Assembly: GCA_003209375.1 (NCBI GenBank)
Contig: QCRF01000013.1
Location: 1-32,105, forward strand
DNA: 32,105 nt
Direction: 5' to 3'
From: Prochlorococcus sp. AG-459-N19
GTDB lineage: Bacteria; Cyanobacteriota; Cyanobacteriia; PCC-6307; Cyanobiaceae
Shown in pieces: positions 18,470 to 25,726 of the stretch. A program made the translations under genes and the position numbers. Position 1 is the first letter of the stretch; each line of letters opens with the position of its first letter. Below the pieces are notes generated by a model. The model did no database searches. It had not been told where the DNA came from and saw only the letters and a program-made list of their open reading frames with translations.

Positions 18470-19654
18470 TTGAAAGATTTAACTAATTTAAAAACATATA
18501 TTATTGACTCTGATGATCCACATGAGGTCGATGATGCTATTTCATTAGAAATAAATGAAGAAAATAAAAAAAATTTATGGATACATATTAGTAACCCATG
18601 CAAACTCTTTTTGCATGACTCTAATGTCGATTTAGATGCAAGAAAGAGAAATAGCAGTTTATATTTAATTGATCAATATGTCCCAATGCTACCTATAGAT
18701 ATTCTTGAAAAGGCAAATCTAGCTCAAAATAAAGTTTCAGAAACTATTAGTGCAGTAATAGAATTCAATGACGATGGATCAATAAATAATTATGAAATAA
18801 CTGAAGCAATAATAAAACCAAAATATCAATTAACATATGAAGATGCAAATGAAATATTAGAATTAGAACCTAAAGAAGAAACAGAATTAATTGAAATTAA
18901 AAATATATTAGAGAAAAGTATTTCATTCAGAAAGAAACAAGGTGCAATTATTTTTGAAAGTCCTAATAACAAAATTAAATTAGATAATGATAAGATTGTA
19001 CTAAATAAATTAGAGAAATCATTATCACAAATAATAGTTGCAGAATCAATGATATTAATGGGTTATGTAACAAGTTTATTTATAGAAAAATATAATTTAG
19101 CGGCTGCTTTTAGAATTCAGAAAATAAATTGTAATCCATCTGAAATACTTAATAGATATAATGATAGTGATATCAAATATATAATATTAAAACAATATAT
19201 GGGAAAAAGTTACATAACAACTAAACCAGGATTCCATGAATCATTAGGTCTTAGAATGTATGTACAATGTACTTCACCATTAAGAAGATATCTTGATTTA
19301 ATTATACAAAGGCAAGTATATAATAAAATTAACAATTACAAACTACTTAGTAAGGATTCTGTCTCTAAGATTATTGATTATTCAAAGAATAGACAATCAG
19401 AAAATAATAATATTTTTAAAAATAATAAATATAAGTATTTAACATTATTTTTTAATAATGAAAAAAAACCTTTTTATAAAATAAAATTTGTTAAGTGGAT
19501 TAATCATAAAAAAAATATTGCTTTGGTTTATTTTCCAGATTATTCACTAGAAATACTTATTAATCTTTTTGTATCAATAGAAATATATAGTAATAAAATG
19601 TATAAAGTTAAATATATTATAAATGATAGTAATCTTTTAGAGTTTATTTATTAA
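18470..19654 (+). CDS. RNase II / RNase R family exoribonuclease, short form
   Basis: A 394-residue protein dominated by an RNB catalytic domain. Its active-site acidic cluster is in DSDDPHEVDDAISLE (about residues 13-27), HISNP follows, and TSPLRRYLDLIIQRQ (about 263-277) is the conserved RNA-path arginine motif. It is much shorter than E. coli RNase II (644): the N-terminal cold-shock domains are missing, and the C-terminus has only about 60 residues where an S1 domain would be, so substrate handling may differ. The TTG start at 18470 is set by the position of the conserved RNB N-terminus. It follows rpsR on the same strand. Confidence 0.88.
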   Translation: MKDLTNLKTYIIDSDDPHEVDDAISLEINEENKKNLWIHISNPCKLFLHDSNVDLDARKRNSSLYLIDQYVPMLPIDILEKANLAQNKVSETISAVIEFNDDGSINNYEITEAIIKPKYQLTYEDANEILELEPKEETELIEIKNILEKSISFRKKQGAIIFESPNNKIKLDNDKIVLNKLEKSLSQIIVAESMILMGYVTSLFIEKYNLAAAFRIQKINCNPSEILNRYNDSDIKYIILKQYMGKSYITTKPGFHESLGLRMYVQCTSPLRRYLDLIIQRQVYNKINNYKLLSKDSVSKIIDYSKNRQSENNNIFKNNKYKYLTLFFNNEKKPFYKIKFVKWINHKKNIALVYFPDYSLEILINLFVSIEIYSNKMYKVKYIINDSNLLEFIY

Positions 19655-19723
19655 TAAGATAATAAATAATATAGGTTGTTATTAGTTTAAAAAATATCTG
19701 TTAGTATTAATAAAAAAAGCTTT

Positions 19724-21268
19724 ATGACTTTTGTCATTACTACCCCTTTATACTATGTTAATGATAAACCTCATTTAGGAAGTGTATATACAACCATAAT
19801 TTGTGACTCAATAGCTAGATATAAAAGGCTTGCAGGTGAAGATGTTATTTTTATCACTGGTGTTGATGAACATGGTTTGAAAATACAAAGAACAGCAAAT
19901 AAAAAGGGTATTGAACCAAAATCACATTGTGATGAAATATCAGAAGTCTTTAATAATAATTGGAAAAATTGGAATATATCCTTTGATAAATTTATAAGAA
20001 CAAGCTCAAAAAATCATGAATTTGCTGTTAATGAATTTTATGAAAGAGTAAAAGCATCAGATGATATCTATATGGGAGTTCAAAAAGGTTGGTATTGTGT
20101 CGGTTGTGAAGAATTTAAGGATAATCCAGAAAACTCATCAACATACAAGTGTCCCATACATCAAAAAAATCTAGAATGGAAAAATGAAGAGAATCTCTTT
20201 TTTAGGCTTTCAAAATATCAAAAAGAAATTGAGAAAATAATCAACCAACCATCTTTTATAGAGCCAACTGAAAGAAAAAATGAAATTATAAATTTTGTAT
20301 CTAGAGGTTTAAAGGATTTTTCAATTTCAAGAACAAATGTCACATGGGGAATTCCTGTCCCTGGTTACGATAACCATACCTTTTATGTATGGTTTGATGC
20401 ATTACTTGGATATGTAAGCGCTATTAGCTCTGATGCGACAGAACATTTATTGGAAAAATCAATTAAAGGAGGATGGCCAGCTGATGTTCATTTTATTGGT
20501 AAGGATATACTGAGATTCCATGCTGTATATTGGCCTGCAATGCTCATCTCTGCCAATATGAAAGTTCCTAAAAAGGTTTTTGGGCATGGGTTTCTTACAA
20601 GAGAGGGACAAAAAATGGGTAAAAGCTTGGGAAATGTACTCGACCCTGATTTATTGCTTACAAAATATGGAAATGATCCTGTAAGGTGGTACCTCATTAA
20701 AGACATATCATTAGGAAATGATGGAGATTTTCAAGATAAAAGATTTGTTGACATTATCAATAATGACTTAGCTAATACAATTGGAAATTTATTAAATCGA
20801 ACATCGTCTATGTCTAGAAAATGGTTTGATAATAAAGTGCCAAATAATGAAAAAATTTTAAGTGAAAATAAATTAGAGAATTCTGCCAAAATTGCAGTTG
20901 AAAACTATATTTATAACTTTGATAATTACAAATTAGATCTAGCCGCTAATGAGGTACTTAGCCTAGCAATTAATACAAATTTGTATTTGAATGATAATCA
21001 GCCATGGCTGTTAATAAAAGAGAAAGATAATCTACCTCAAGTTAAACAAATTATTTATAACGTTTTAGAGAGTACTCGAATAATAGGATTGTTATTACTT
21101 CCTTTATTGCCCGAATTATCTACAAAAATCAATGAACAACTTGGATCTATATACAGAGAAGAAATTCCTTGGAAACAACAATTAAGTTGGGGATTATTAG
21201 TAGGTAACTCGAGTCTTCCTAAACCCACTCCAATCATAAATAAACTGGAGTATGAGCAACATTTATAA
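19724..21268 (+). CDS. metG: Methionyl-tRNA synthetase
   Basis: A 514-residue class I synthetase. The HIGH-equivalent is in TTPLYYVNDKPHLGSVY (residues 6-22) and the KMSKS loop is KMGKSLGN (about residue 298). The zinc-knuckle region has CVGCEEF and CPIHQKN (about 127-150). GVDEHGLKIQRTA and WFDALLGYVSA are typical MetRS blocks. The C-terminal helical anticodon-binding domain is complete and there is no EMAP-like extension. Its 3' end overlaps the LptC-like gene by 17 bases, so the two are probably translated together. Confidence 0.97.
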   Translation: MTFVITTPLYYVNDKPHLGSVYTTIICDSIARYKRLAGEDVIFITGVDEHGLKIQRTANKKGIEPKSHCDEISEVFNNNWKNWNISFDKFIRTSSKNHEFAVNEFYERVKASDDIYMGVQKGWYCVGCEEFKDNPENSSTYKCPIHQKNLEWKNEENLFFRLSKYQKEIEKIINQPSFIEPTERKNEIINFVSRGLKDFSISRTNVTWGIPVPGYDNHTFYVWFDALLGYVSAISSDATEHLLEKSIKGGWPADVHFIGKDILRFHAVYWPAMLISANMKVPKKVFGHGFLTREGQKMGKSLGNVLDPDLLLTKYGNDPVRWYLIKDISLGNDGDFQDKRFVDIINNDLANTIGNLLNRTSSMSRKWFDNKVPNNEKILSENKLENSAKIAVENYIYNFDNYKLDLAANEVLSLAINTNLYLNDNQPWLLIKEKDNLPQVKQIIYNVLESTRIIGLLLLPLLPELSTKINEQLGSIYREEIPWKQQLSWGLLVGNSSLPKPTPIINKLEYEQHL

Positions 21269-21875
21269 ATTAATAATTTTTTTTCCGTTATTTATGCTTG
21301 GTTGCGCCCCAAATTTAATTGATGAAAATAAAGTTATACAAAAAATAGACAGTTTAGATATGACTATTTTCTCTAAAAGTGGAAATAAAATATATTCAAT
21401 TACCAGTCCTTATTCAAGTTACGACAATATTGAATTAAAATTCGAATTAAAAAAACCTATCATTAATATTCTTAATGGGGAAGAAACTAAATATATTATT
21501 AGTTCAGAAGAATCAACATTATCTGACAACAATAAACTCCTGAAATTAAAAGGGAATGTTAGATTAAAAATTTTTAAAAAAGATGAGGATATTTTATATG
21601 CAGATAATTTTATTTGGAATATAAATAATACTAACTATCTATTAGAGGGTAATGTAAGATTTGAAAATCAAAATATCATCTTAACTTCAGGAAAAGCTAT
21701 ATTGGATTCAGATGACATAATTGAATTTTTTAATCCAGTAAAATATATAATAAAAGACCAAAATAACGAAAATAAATTTGAAATAAATTCAGAAAATGCT
21801 TACTATAATTTAAATACCGAATCAGTAAGTTTTAAGGCAAAAGATAAAAGAGTTAAATCAATAATTTATTTTTAA
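21252..21875 (+). CDS. lptC: LptC-like lipoprotein, LPS export
   Basis: The 207-residue protein begins with a lipoprotein signal peptide: hydrophobic residues 6-17 and a lipobox-like MLGC with Cys18. The mature part is beta-rich, with repeated short strands (LKLKGNVRLKIF, YLLEGNVRFENQNIILTSGKA) of the LptC/OstA jellyroll that shuttles lipopolysaccharide from the inner-membrane LptBFG complex. Sequence conservation in this family is low, so the call rests on length, lipobox and strand pattern. It overlaps metG by 17 bases and is convergent with the CCB gene, overlapping it by 4 bases. Confidence 0.75.
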   Translation: MSNIYKLIIFFPLFMLGCAPNLIDENKVIQKIDSLDMTIFSKSGNKIYSITSPYSSYDNIELKFELKKPIINILNGEETKYIISSEESTLSDNNKLLKLKGNVRLKIFKKDEDILYADNFIWNINNTNYLLEGNVRFENQNIILTSGKAILDSDDIIEFFNPVKYIIKDQNNENKFEINSENAYYNLNTESVSFKAKDKRVKSIIYF

Positions 21876-22498
21876 ATTTTATTTTTTGTGAAAATATTAT
21901 TAATTTTTTTGGACCAATTATTAATCCATTTTTCATCAGACTTCGTAAAACACTTAGCACTCCAGCCTCCTATCAATATAAAAGCCTTATTATTAATAGG
22001 TACAACTAAGATAGATGGAATTTCTGCACAAAAATTAAAAAATTCATCTCTTCCAGGATAAAATTTAGTATTTGCTAATGATATTAATTTCATATCTTTA
22101 ATAGATCTCAGACAAGTTTCCCCAGGCTTAAAATCATTACTTGAAGTTATTCCCCTCCTCAATATATTAACGCCATCATTGTGGATTAATATTGCTGCTG
22201 CTGCTGTAGAAGTTAATATCGCTTCAGAACCCCATGCAAGTTCATCAATAACTTCATCCGGCATATTTCTATCGAAGAGAAACTTATTTTCTCCTTTTAA
22301 AGCAGCTTTCTCACCAGCTAATGGTTCGAATTGTTTAAATAAAAAACCTATCAAAATAATAATTAGTGAAGCTATTGCAGCTAACACTTGTGCTCTTTCA
22401 AGTTCAGGAGTGATTGTTTCTATTGAAGTGAAATTTGCTATTTGAAAAATAAAGAGTATTGCACCGACTATTATTAATGATTTCCCATTGAATCCCAT
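21872..22498 (-). CDS. Cofactor assembly of complex C subunit B (CCB2/CCB4-like)
   Basis: A 208-residue membrane protein of the cyanobacterial and plastid CCB family, which helps attach heme c(i) covalently to cytochrome b6. Two N-terminal membrane segments (about 8-27 and 38-56) are followed by KQFEPLAGEKAALKGENKF and a soluble domain with ELAWGSEAILTSTAAAAIL, both typical of the family, and a C-terminal FILIGGWSAKCFTKSDEKWI. It is convergent with the LptC-like gene and divergent from the next membrane-protein gene. Confidence 0.85.
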   Translation of the reverse strand: MGFNGKSLIIVGAILFIFQIANFTSIETITPELERAQVLAAIASLIIILIGFLFKQFEPLAGEKAALKGENKFLFDRNMPDEVIDELAWGSEAILTSTAAAAILIHNDGVNILRRGITSSNDFKPGETCLRSIKDMKLISLANTKFYPGRDEFFNFCAEIPSILVVPINNKAFILIGGWSAKCFTKSDEKWINNWSKKINNIFTKNKI

Positions 22499-22609
22499 AT
22501 TTTAAATATGTTATTTCTAATTAAATTATGCAAATATTATATTGTTTAGTAGATGTAAAATTACTCAAACATATGGTTTTTAATATATAATTAATCAAAA
22601 CATTCAAAA

Positions 22610-22918
22610 ATGAAACTAAACATCAATAAATATATATTTTCCCTTCTCTTTACTGGCTTAATTTTTATTATCCCCTCCACTACGTACGCAAACGAAATTA
22701 GTAGCATTTATAAACATTTTGGTATTACTCAACAGAAGACTGTTATAAGTTATGAAAAAAGTCAGCCTTCATCAATTGATAACCCTGTAGTTGATCCAAA
22801 TTTTAACACTATGAGATCAAAAGATACTGAGAGTTCAACTGCTACTTATATAGTTATTGGATTGTTAGTTGCTGCTACGATTATTCCTTTAGCAACATGG
22901 TGGTATTTCTCTAAATAA
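22610..22918 (+). CDS. Small secreted protein with C-terminal membrane anchor
   Basis: The 102-residue protein has an N-terminal signal peptide (hydrophobic 9-26, likely cleavage after TTYA near residue 27) and a C-terminal membrane helix (about 78-99, TYIVIGLLVAATIIPLATWW) ending in a single Lys. The short middle part, about 50 residues, would sit outside the cytoplasm or in the thylakoid lumen. I recognise no family; it has the look of a lineage-specific picocyanobacterial protein. It is divergent from the CCB gene and precedes cobU by 10 bases. Confidence 0.72.
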   Translation: MKLNINKYIFSLLFTGLIFIIPSTTYANEISSIYKHFGITQQKTVISYEKSQPSSIDNPVVDPNFNTMRSKDTESSTATYIVIGLLVAATIIPLATWWYFSK

Positions 22919-22928
22919 TAGAGAATTT

Positions 22929-23489
22929 ATGAGTGCCAAAGATTTAAGTATTAGTGATTATTCATCTCATATAGTTTTTATTACAGGGGGGACAAAGAGT
23001 GGAAAAAGTGAATTTGCGGAGCATCTAGCAAAAGAGATAAAAAAATTATCATATGTTGCCTTATCTGAAAACAATTTGGATGATAAAGAATGGCAAGATA
23101 AAATAAATTTACATCGGAACAGAAGACCAAAAGAGTGGAAATTAATAGAAACGACAGATCTATTAAATACACTAAGAAAAGAAGAAGGTCCCTTATTAAT
23201 AGATTCGATTGGCGGATTTGTTATGGAAATTATTGGAAAGGAACAAAATGAATGGTCAACAAAAATGAATGTACTTATAAGTCTCTTAATGAAAAGAAAA
23301 AGCATAACATTTATTGTTGGAGAACAAGTAGGTTGGAGTCTGGTCTCAGAATATAAAATTGGTAATACTTATATTGAAAGAATCGGCGAGCTTCAAAAGA
23401 GAATAACTAAAATATCAAAGGATAATTGGCTGGCAATAAACGGCAGAGCAATCAAAATAGATGAAATAAGTATTGAAATACCAACTTAA
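22929..23489 (+). CDS. cobU: Adenosylcobinamide kinase / guanylyltransferase
   Basis: CobU phosphorylates adenosylcobinamide and then attaches GMP, in the nucleotide-loop assembly of B12. The 186-residue length is right. The P-loop is VFITGGTKSGKSEFAE (GGTKSGKS at residues 20-27). The histidine that carries the GMP is expected in the INLHRNRRPKEWKLIE region. LLIDSIGGFV is the Walker B-like strand and the C-terminal half has VGWSLVSEYKIGNTYIERIG in the place of the usual NEVGxGIVP region. It forms a run with the membrane-protein gene before it and the trmL frame after it. Confidence 0.88.
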   Translation: MSAKDLSISDYSSHIVFITGGTKSGKSEFAEHLAKEIKKLSYVALSENNLDDKEWQDKINLHRNRRPKEWKLIETTDLLNTLRKEEGPLLIDSIGGFVMEIIGKEQNEWSTKMNVLISLLMKRKSITFIVGEQVGWSLVSEYKIGNTYIERIGELQKRITKISKDNWLAINGRAIKIDEISIEIPT

Positions 23490-23490
23490 T

Positions 23491-23968
23491 TTGGAAGTCG
23501 CTCTTTTTGAACCTAGAATAACAAAATACTGGCAATATTGCCAGATCATGTGCAGCATTTAATATACCGTTAAATCTTATAGAGCCCTTGGGTTTTAAAC
23601 TAGAAGATAAATATTTAAAAAGAGCAGGATTAGACTATTGGCCTTTAGTTACTATTAATAAATATGAAAATTTTGATAATTTTTTAGCGTCAAAAGCAAA
23701 AAAAAGAATAATTTCTTTCAGTAAAAAAAATGGATTATATTTGAGTGATTTTAAATTTAATAAAGATGATATTTTGCTATTTGGGAGAGAAGATTCAGGA
23801 TTGCCAGATTCCATTATTGATAAAAGCGACTTTTTAATATCAATATTTATGCCTAATTTACAGGTTGGAAACAATGATCAAAAAGGTGTTAGGAGCTTAA
23901 ACCTTTCTGTAGCATGCGGAATTGCTATATATGAGGCCCACAAACAAATAAATTTTCAAAAATGGTAA
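23491..23968 (+). pseudogene. trmL: TrmL-type tRNA 2'-O-methyltransferase, frameshifted
   Basis: TrmL methylates the wobble nucleotide (position 34) of certain leucine tRNAs. A TTG at 23491, one base after the cobU stop, opens LEVALFEPRI, the family's N-terminus. The frame then runs into TAA after 14 more codons. In the +1 frame from about 23522 the protein continues correctly: NTGNIARSCAAFNIPLNLIEPLG, then LFGREDSGLP and GVRSLNLSVACGIAIYEAH (SPOUT knot with AdoMet site). Normal genes read PRIPQNTGN here, and inserting two bases (CC) after base 23520 would restore it exactly. Apart from this the 159-residue protein is intact. The cause may be a recent mutation or a sequence error. Confidence 0.85.
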
Positions 23969-24003
23969 TTAAGTACAATCAATACCTTACAATATTTCCA
24001 TGT

Positions 24004-24043
24004 CTCGGTAGCTCAGCTGGTTAGAGCGGCGGATTTATAGCAG
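24004..24043 (+). pseudogene. 5' half of a tRNA gene (mobile-element scar)
   Basis: GTCTCGG acceptor strand, then TA, a perfect D-stem GCTC/GAGC with a normal D-loop, and the 5' side of an anticodon arm as far as GGATTTATAG. The anticodon stem 3' side, variable loop, T-arm and 3' acceptor strand are missing. It is about 85% identical to the first half of the intact tRNA at 24562, with one gap in the D-arm. A -10-like TACAAT at 23988-23993 lies at the right distance upstream, so the promoter survives. The anticodon position now reads TAT instead of CAT. Confidence 0.8.
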
Positions 24044-24067
24044 CTCGACAGTAGTTTTTTATATTTT

Positions 24068-24517
24068 TTGAGATTCATTTTACTAGATAGATTTAAACAA
24101 TGTCAGAAATTATTACATGAGAAATCTAAGCCAAAGATAATGTCATCCATAGATAAAACCATTCAATGGAACCCAGATAATAAGAACAATGATTTAGGAG
24201 TATGTGTAAATAACACAACCCTTGGCGCTTGGTTAAATCAAAGAAATAGAAGACAGCTTCCAGATTGGTTTGCATCTGTACCTGAGATTAATGGAGAGAA
24301 TACAAAGGATGCACCACAAAAACGTATAACTGCGTATGATTTGCGTCATACATGGGCTATACGAATAGCTACAGATAAAGAATGGAATCATATAAGCAAC
24401 GAGAAAGCTGCCGCAGCTATGGGTCACGATATTGATGTACATACAAAGAACTATCAAAGATGGATTTCAACAGAATCTAAGAAGAAAATATTTATGGATT
24501 CAGTAGAAATTAAATAA
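24068..24517 (+). pseudogene. Tyrosine recombinase (integrase), C-terminal remnant
   Basis: About 149 codons remain of the C-terminal catalytic domain. The conserved box II is AYDLRHTWAIR (R93-H94, R99), followed by AAAAMGHDID (G119-H120) and the nucleophile region HTKNYQRW with Tyr129. The first catalytic arginine (box I) and the N-terminal core-binding and arm-binding domains are absent. The 5' end of the remnant falls about 25 bases after the tRNA half, and the 3' end is 44 bases before the intact tRNA, the usual position of an integrase next to its attachment site. The frame begins at a TTG with no good ribosome-binding site, so it is probably not translated. Confidence 0.85.
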
Positions 24518-24522
24518 ATATA

Positions 24523-24552
24523 TTGCTTATTAAACCTGTAAAATAGTAAAGT
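24523..24552 (+). promoter_or_regulatory. Promoter of the intact tRNA gene
   Basis: TTGCTT (-35), 18-base spacer, TAAAGT (-10), placed 9 bases before the tRNA 5' end. It lies just after the integrase remnant, so it came with the inserted segment rather than with the original tRNA locus. Confidence 0.5.
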
Positions 24553-24561
24553 TACAGACAC

Positions 24562-24636
24562 GTCTCAGTAGCTCAGTTGGTTAGTAGCGCCGGATTCATA
24601 GCCCGGAGGTCGGCAGTTCAAGTCTGCCCTGAGACA
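24562..24636 (+). tRNA. tRNA-Met type (anticodon CAT)
   Basis: A full cloverleaf can be drawn: acceptor GTCTCAG/CTGAGAC with discriminator A; T-stem GGCAG/CTGCC with loop TTCAAGT; anticodon stem CCGGA/CCCGG with an A-C mismatch at its loop-closing pair and loop TTCATAG; variable loop of five bases. No CCA is encoded, as usual in cyanobacteria. The D-arm is odd: an extra T makes the 3' side TAGC instead of GAGC, leaving three pairs and a C-T opposition. A CAT anticodon could be elongator Met or, with lysidine, Ile; the Met call is the default. Confidence 0.85.
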
Positions 24637-24990
24637 TTTCATTAAAAGCTAAGCTATGACAACTCTAGAGTGGTTAGTAGTTAAGCATAACGAGTTAATA
24701 ATTAAGACGCAAAAGACGTTTAAACTTACCGACTATTGATTGCTATGGTTTGTATTCTTTAAAGGTTTTATTCTGGCTTTAGTACTCAAATATTATTATT
24801 TTGATAGATACTTTTTTGCCAGTTATTGATTCATTTATAGACATTAAAAAAGAGACTGACTGCCTTGTATGGAAATCACCCTCATGGTTTTTGCTTAGAT
24901 CTGTATAGATCAAGATGAAATTACAATAATTATTTTCTTATGTATATACGTAGTTATGCTGATTTATTTTTTATAAGCAGATCCAACAGG
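24637..24990. other. Non-coding stretch after the tRNA
   Basis: I find no gene or clear RNA. All frames carry frequent stops. One ten-base match to the tRNA D-arm (TGGTTAGTAG at 24671-24680) lies 35 bases after the tRNA and could be a leftover of another tRNA copy. The segment is best seen as decayed element DNA. Confidence 0.5.
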
Positions 24991-25191
24991 TTAGCAGAGA
25001 TATTTCTCTAAGTGATCTACATGCCATAGGATTGTGCTTCTAGAATTTCTAGCAAACTTACGGATGTAATGATGACCATAGTTAAGGTATTTCATATGCT
25101 TACTTAGTGTTCTTCTACATAGTTTTAAGTAATTAGTTATTTCCTATGTTGTGTACCATGGACTATTTTTTTGAATTACAACTGTTGTCAT
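24991..25191 (-). pseudogene. Small HTH (excisionase-like) gene with premature TAG
   Basis: On the minus strand ATG at 25191 opens MTTVVIQKNSPWYTT, then TAG, then a continuous frame of 50 codons: EITNYLKLCRRTLSKHMKYL, NYGHHYIRKF, RSTILWHVDHLEKYLC and a TAA at 24991. The TAG stands where a glutamine (CAG) would suit. E-I-T-N-Y-L-K-L-x-R-R-T-L is a helix-turn-helix like those of excisionases and small element regulators, and I-L-W-H-V-D-H-L-E-K-Y-L ends the domain as in that type. One transition would restore a 66-residue protein. It supports a decayed integrative element here. Confidence 0.75.
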
Positions 25192-25315
25192 AAAGTGGAT
25201 TAAAAATTAAGTGTTTCTGAGTGAGTTAATTAAACGGAAAACTCAAACGTTTTTAGTACCTTCTTAGGGCGTGCGAGATGAGTGTGAGAGTGAAAATATG
25301 GTCTAAAATTATGGA

Positions 25316-25391
25316 TTATTCTTGTAATATTTCATCGGGGTTGCGTCTCATTTTGTGCCTTGGCACGGTCTCCTTAGACTTCATTTCGGAT
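25316..25391 (-). ncRNA. Candidate small RNA or 22-codon micro-ORF
   Basis: Downstream of a good minus-strand promoter there are two palindromic 12-mers one base apart: GTCTAAGGAGAC and GTGCCAAGGCAC (read on the minus strand), each able to fold as a 4-bp stem with a four-base loop (AAGG, CAAG). A 22-codon frame (25384-25316, MKSKETVPRHKMRRNPDEIL...) covers the same bases and starts only about 7 bases after the expected transcript start, so it would be almost leaderless. I cannot decide between RNA and micro-protein. The 3' end is unclear; no terminator is obvious nearby. Confidence 0.35.
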
Positions 25392-25397
25392 ACGAAT

Positions 25398-25426
25398 ATT
25401 ATAACATATTTTAGTGGGTATAGCAA
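25398..25426 (-). promoter_or_regulatory. Sigma-70-like promoter, minus strand
   Basis: On the minus strand TTGCTA (25426-25421), a 17-base spacer and a perfect TATAAT (25403-25398). Transcription would start near 25391 and run left into the paired palindromes and then toward the HTH pseudogene. Confidence 0.6.
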
Positions 25427-25497
25427 CAATCAAAAGCAAGTTATAGTAATTGTTTTTAATTAGTTCCATAGCTAAAAAATCATAATTTTTTTGCATT

Positions 25498-25526
25498 AAA
25501 AAAGAGGGTTTAACCCCTCCCTTTTT
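25498..25526 (-). terminator. Bidirectional intrinsic terminator
   Basis: GAGGG (25504-25508) and CCCTC (25515-25519) form a stem with a six-base loop. On the minus strand it is followed by six T (25503-25498), and on the plus strand by five T (25522-25526). It ends the 54-residue gene at 25548-25712. Confidence 0.75.
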
Positions 25527-25547
25527 AGACCATAATTAAGCAAAAGT

Positions 25548-25712
25548 TTAGGAATCTACTAATTCCATTTCTTTTTGAGCGTGCCTAATTCTTTCTTCAA
25601 AGACAGTTCTTCTATATGGAGTTACTTCTCCATTTTTAGTAGCCAAAAGCTGGGCTTGATGAAGCCTATTGGCTCTTTTGATTTTGTCTCTAATGAGTAC
25701 GAGGTTATTCAT
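25548..25712 (-). CDS. Small basic hypothetical protein (54 aa)
   Basis: A minus-strand frame from ATG at 25712 to TAA at 25550-25548 encodes 54 residues beginning MNNLVLIRDKIKRANRLHQ and ending EERIRHAQKEMELVDS. It is basic and helical in character, with no signal or membrane segment. Good support comes from its own terminator 21 bases after the stop and a hairpin leader upstream. I recall no named family; it has the character of the small, lineage-specific genes of picocyanobacterial islands. Confidence 0.65.
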   Translation of the reverse strand: MNNLVLIRDKIKRANRLHQAQLLATKNGEVTPYRRTVFEERIRHAQKEMELVDS

Positions 25713-25726
25713 GACCTAAGCAGTTA

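Larger units (their letters stand above)
24004..24636 (+). mobile_element. Decayed tRNA-targeted integrative element (scar)
   Basis: Order: promoter, tRNA 5' half, truncated tyrosine recombinase, promoter, complete tRNA. The repeated tRNA 5' half marks the two ends (attL and attR like). This is what remains if an element integrates in the anticodon region, supplies a new promoter and 5' half to rebuild the tRNA, and then loses its interior. tRNA-targeting tyrosine-recombinase elements (tycheposons) are known in Prochlorococcus; assignment to that group is inference. The element may once have extended past 24636, as a further remnant lies at 24991-25191. Confidence 0.65.

Noticed and set aside
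25265..25300. A string resembling the conserved ACTCCTCACAC core of the Yfr1 small RNA (minus strand ACTCTCACAC)
   Set aside because: One base is missing and the two flanking stem-loops and terminator of Yfr1 are not present.
25278..25463. A 61-codon plus-strand frame (MSVRVKIWSKI...)
   Set aside because: No ribosome-binding site, no recognisable domain, and it overlaps the better supported minus-strand promoter and palindrome pair in decayed DNA.
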